From Rhodococcus sp. OK302 (lineage in GTDB: Bacteria; Actinomycetota; Actinomycetes; Mycobacteriales; Mycobacteriaceae), in the NCBI RefSeq assembly GCF_002245895.1, contig NZ_NPJZ01000001.1, positions 2,268,501-2,332,500 on the forward strand: a stretch of 64,000 nt of DNA, given 5' to 3'. Below the pieces are notes generated by a model. It did not search any database. It was not told the DNA's origin and worked only from the letters and a program-made list of their open reading frames with translations. A program made the translations under genes and the position numbers. Positions 63,752 to 64,000 of the stretch are shown piece after piece (within the stretch, counting starts at the first letter, position 1; every line of letters begins with the position of its first letter).

Positions 63752-64000
63752 CTAGTTCTTGACGTCCATGGAGTTGGCAATCATGTTCCAGGAGTTGTGG
63801 AGATCGTCCTGCCAGTAGCCCCACGAGTGGGTGCCGGTGGGCTTGAAGTCGAACGTCGCCGGGATGTTCAGGTCCTTGAGGCGGTACGCGAGGTTGTGCG
63901 TGCAGTAGTTGACTGCAGCCTCGATGATGCCGCCGACGATGACCTGGTTGGCCAAGGTGCCGACCTGACCGTTGATTGCCGGGTTGGCGAGGGTGTCATG
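63752..64000 (-). CDS. Mycolyltransferase, Ag85-type (copy 2), C-terminal part
   Basis: The last 82 codons of a gene that starts beyond the right edge (HDTLANPAINGQVGTLANQV then GTHSWGYWQDDLHNSWNM). About 85 percent of these residues match copy 1 (for example TGTHSWGYW against VGTHSWGYW), so the genes are tandem duplicates. The catalytic His region is present; the Ser lies outside the window. Confidence 0.92.
   Translation of the reverse strand, partial: HDTLANPAINGQVGTLANQVIVGGIIEAAVNYCTHNLAYRLKDLNIPATFDFKPTGTHSWGYWQDDLHNSWNMIANSMDVKN

Overview
The window is from a high-GC, mycolic-acid-containing actinobacterium, most likely Rhodococcus. Three things point there: secreted Ag85-type mycolyltransferases at the right end, two wax ester synthase/diacylglycerol acyltransferase (WS/DGAT) genes, and a backbone order that, from memory, follows the M. 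tuberculosis Rv0418-Rv0440 block. That backbone is M28 lipoprotein, thiD, xthA, GNAT, def, DUF3263, LytR_C, sodC, glutamate-cysteine ligase-like, CDC48-like AAA ATPase, pssA, psd and finally groEL. No tRNA, rRNA, CRISPR array, transposase or integrase was seen.

Layout. 1-1.6 kb: metal-resistance unit (ArsR/CmtR-like repressor, DUF3703, P1B ATPase running off the left edge). 1.7-3.5 kb: ChrB-like protein coupled to an MFS exporter. 3.5-12.8 kb: conserved core genes. 12.9-14.3 kb: PAP2-type membrane phosphatase/transferase. 14.2-20.5 kb: six-gene Mrp Na+/H+ antiporter operon with every start/stop overlapping. 20.7-23.8 kb: Nudix hydrolase and two membrane proteins of unknown function. 23.8-27.7 kb: TetR regulator divergent from a CYP125-type P450, then a PEP-mutase-like and a DUF2804 gene. 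27.7-30.6 kb: three copies of a nested palindromic repeat around an AbiEi/DUF559-like gene, and an amidohydrolase. 30.6-34.4 kb: AAA ATPase, pssA, psd. 34.5-37.7 kb: GH43-like secreted protein, duplicated HxlR regulators with duplicated operators, F420-reductase-like and SRPBCC proteins. 38-41.8 kb: amino-acid permease and dadA, split by a VbhA/Fic cassette bounded by 87-bp direct repeats.

42-47.7 kb is an AT-richer island. It holds a secreted protein of unknown function, a WS/DGAT gene, and four unannotated microprotein genes (30-64 aa) in a tight operon upstream of the WS/DGAT. 47.7-52.3 kb returns to core genes (PucR regulator, HAD hydrolase, secreted protein, groEL with two CIRCE operators). 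52.3-58.2 kb holds dispersed repeats, a second AbiEi/DUF559 gene, a VOC protein, an IclR regulator, the second WS/DGAT and two more microproteins (62 and 47 aa). 58.3-64 kb: PspC, PPK2, alpha/beta hydrolase, prolyl oligopeptidase and tandem mycolyltransferases, the second cut by the right edge.

The most novel content is the paired WS/DGAT + microprotein modules. They share two palindromic motifs, TAGTACT-WW-AGTACTA and TGGACA-WW-TGTCCA, which recur in AT-rich gaps here. I infer a co-regulated system, perhaps tied to neutral-lipid inclusions or the cell surface; its function is not known to me. The second is the Fic cassette, whose antitoxin appears to lack the usual inhibitory Ser and Glu. 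All calls come from reading the sequence alone; no database was searched.
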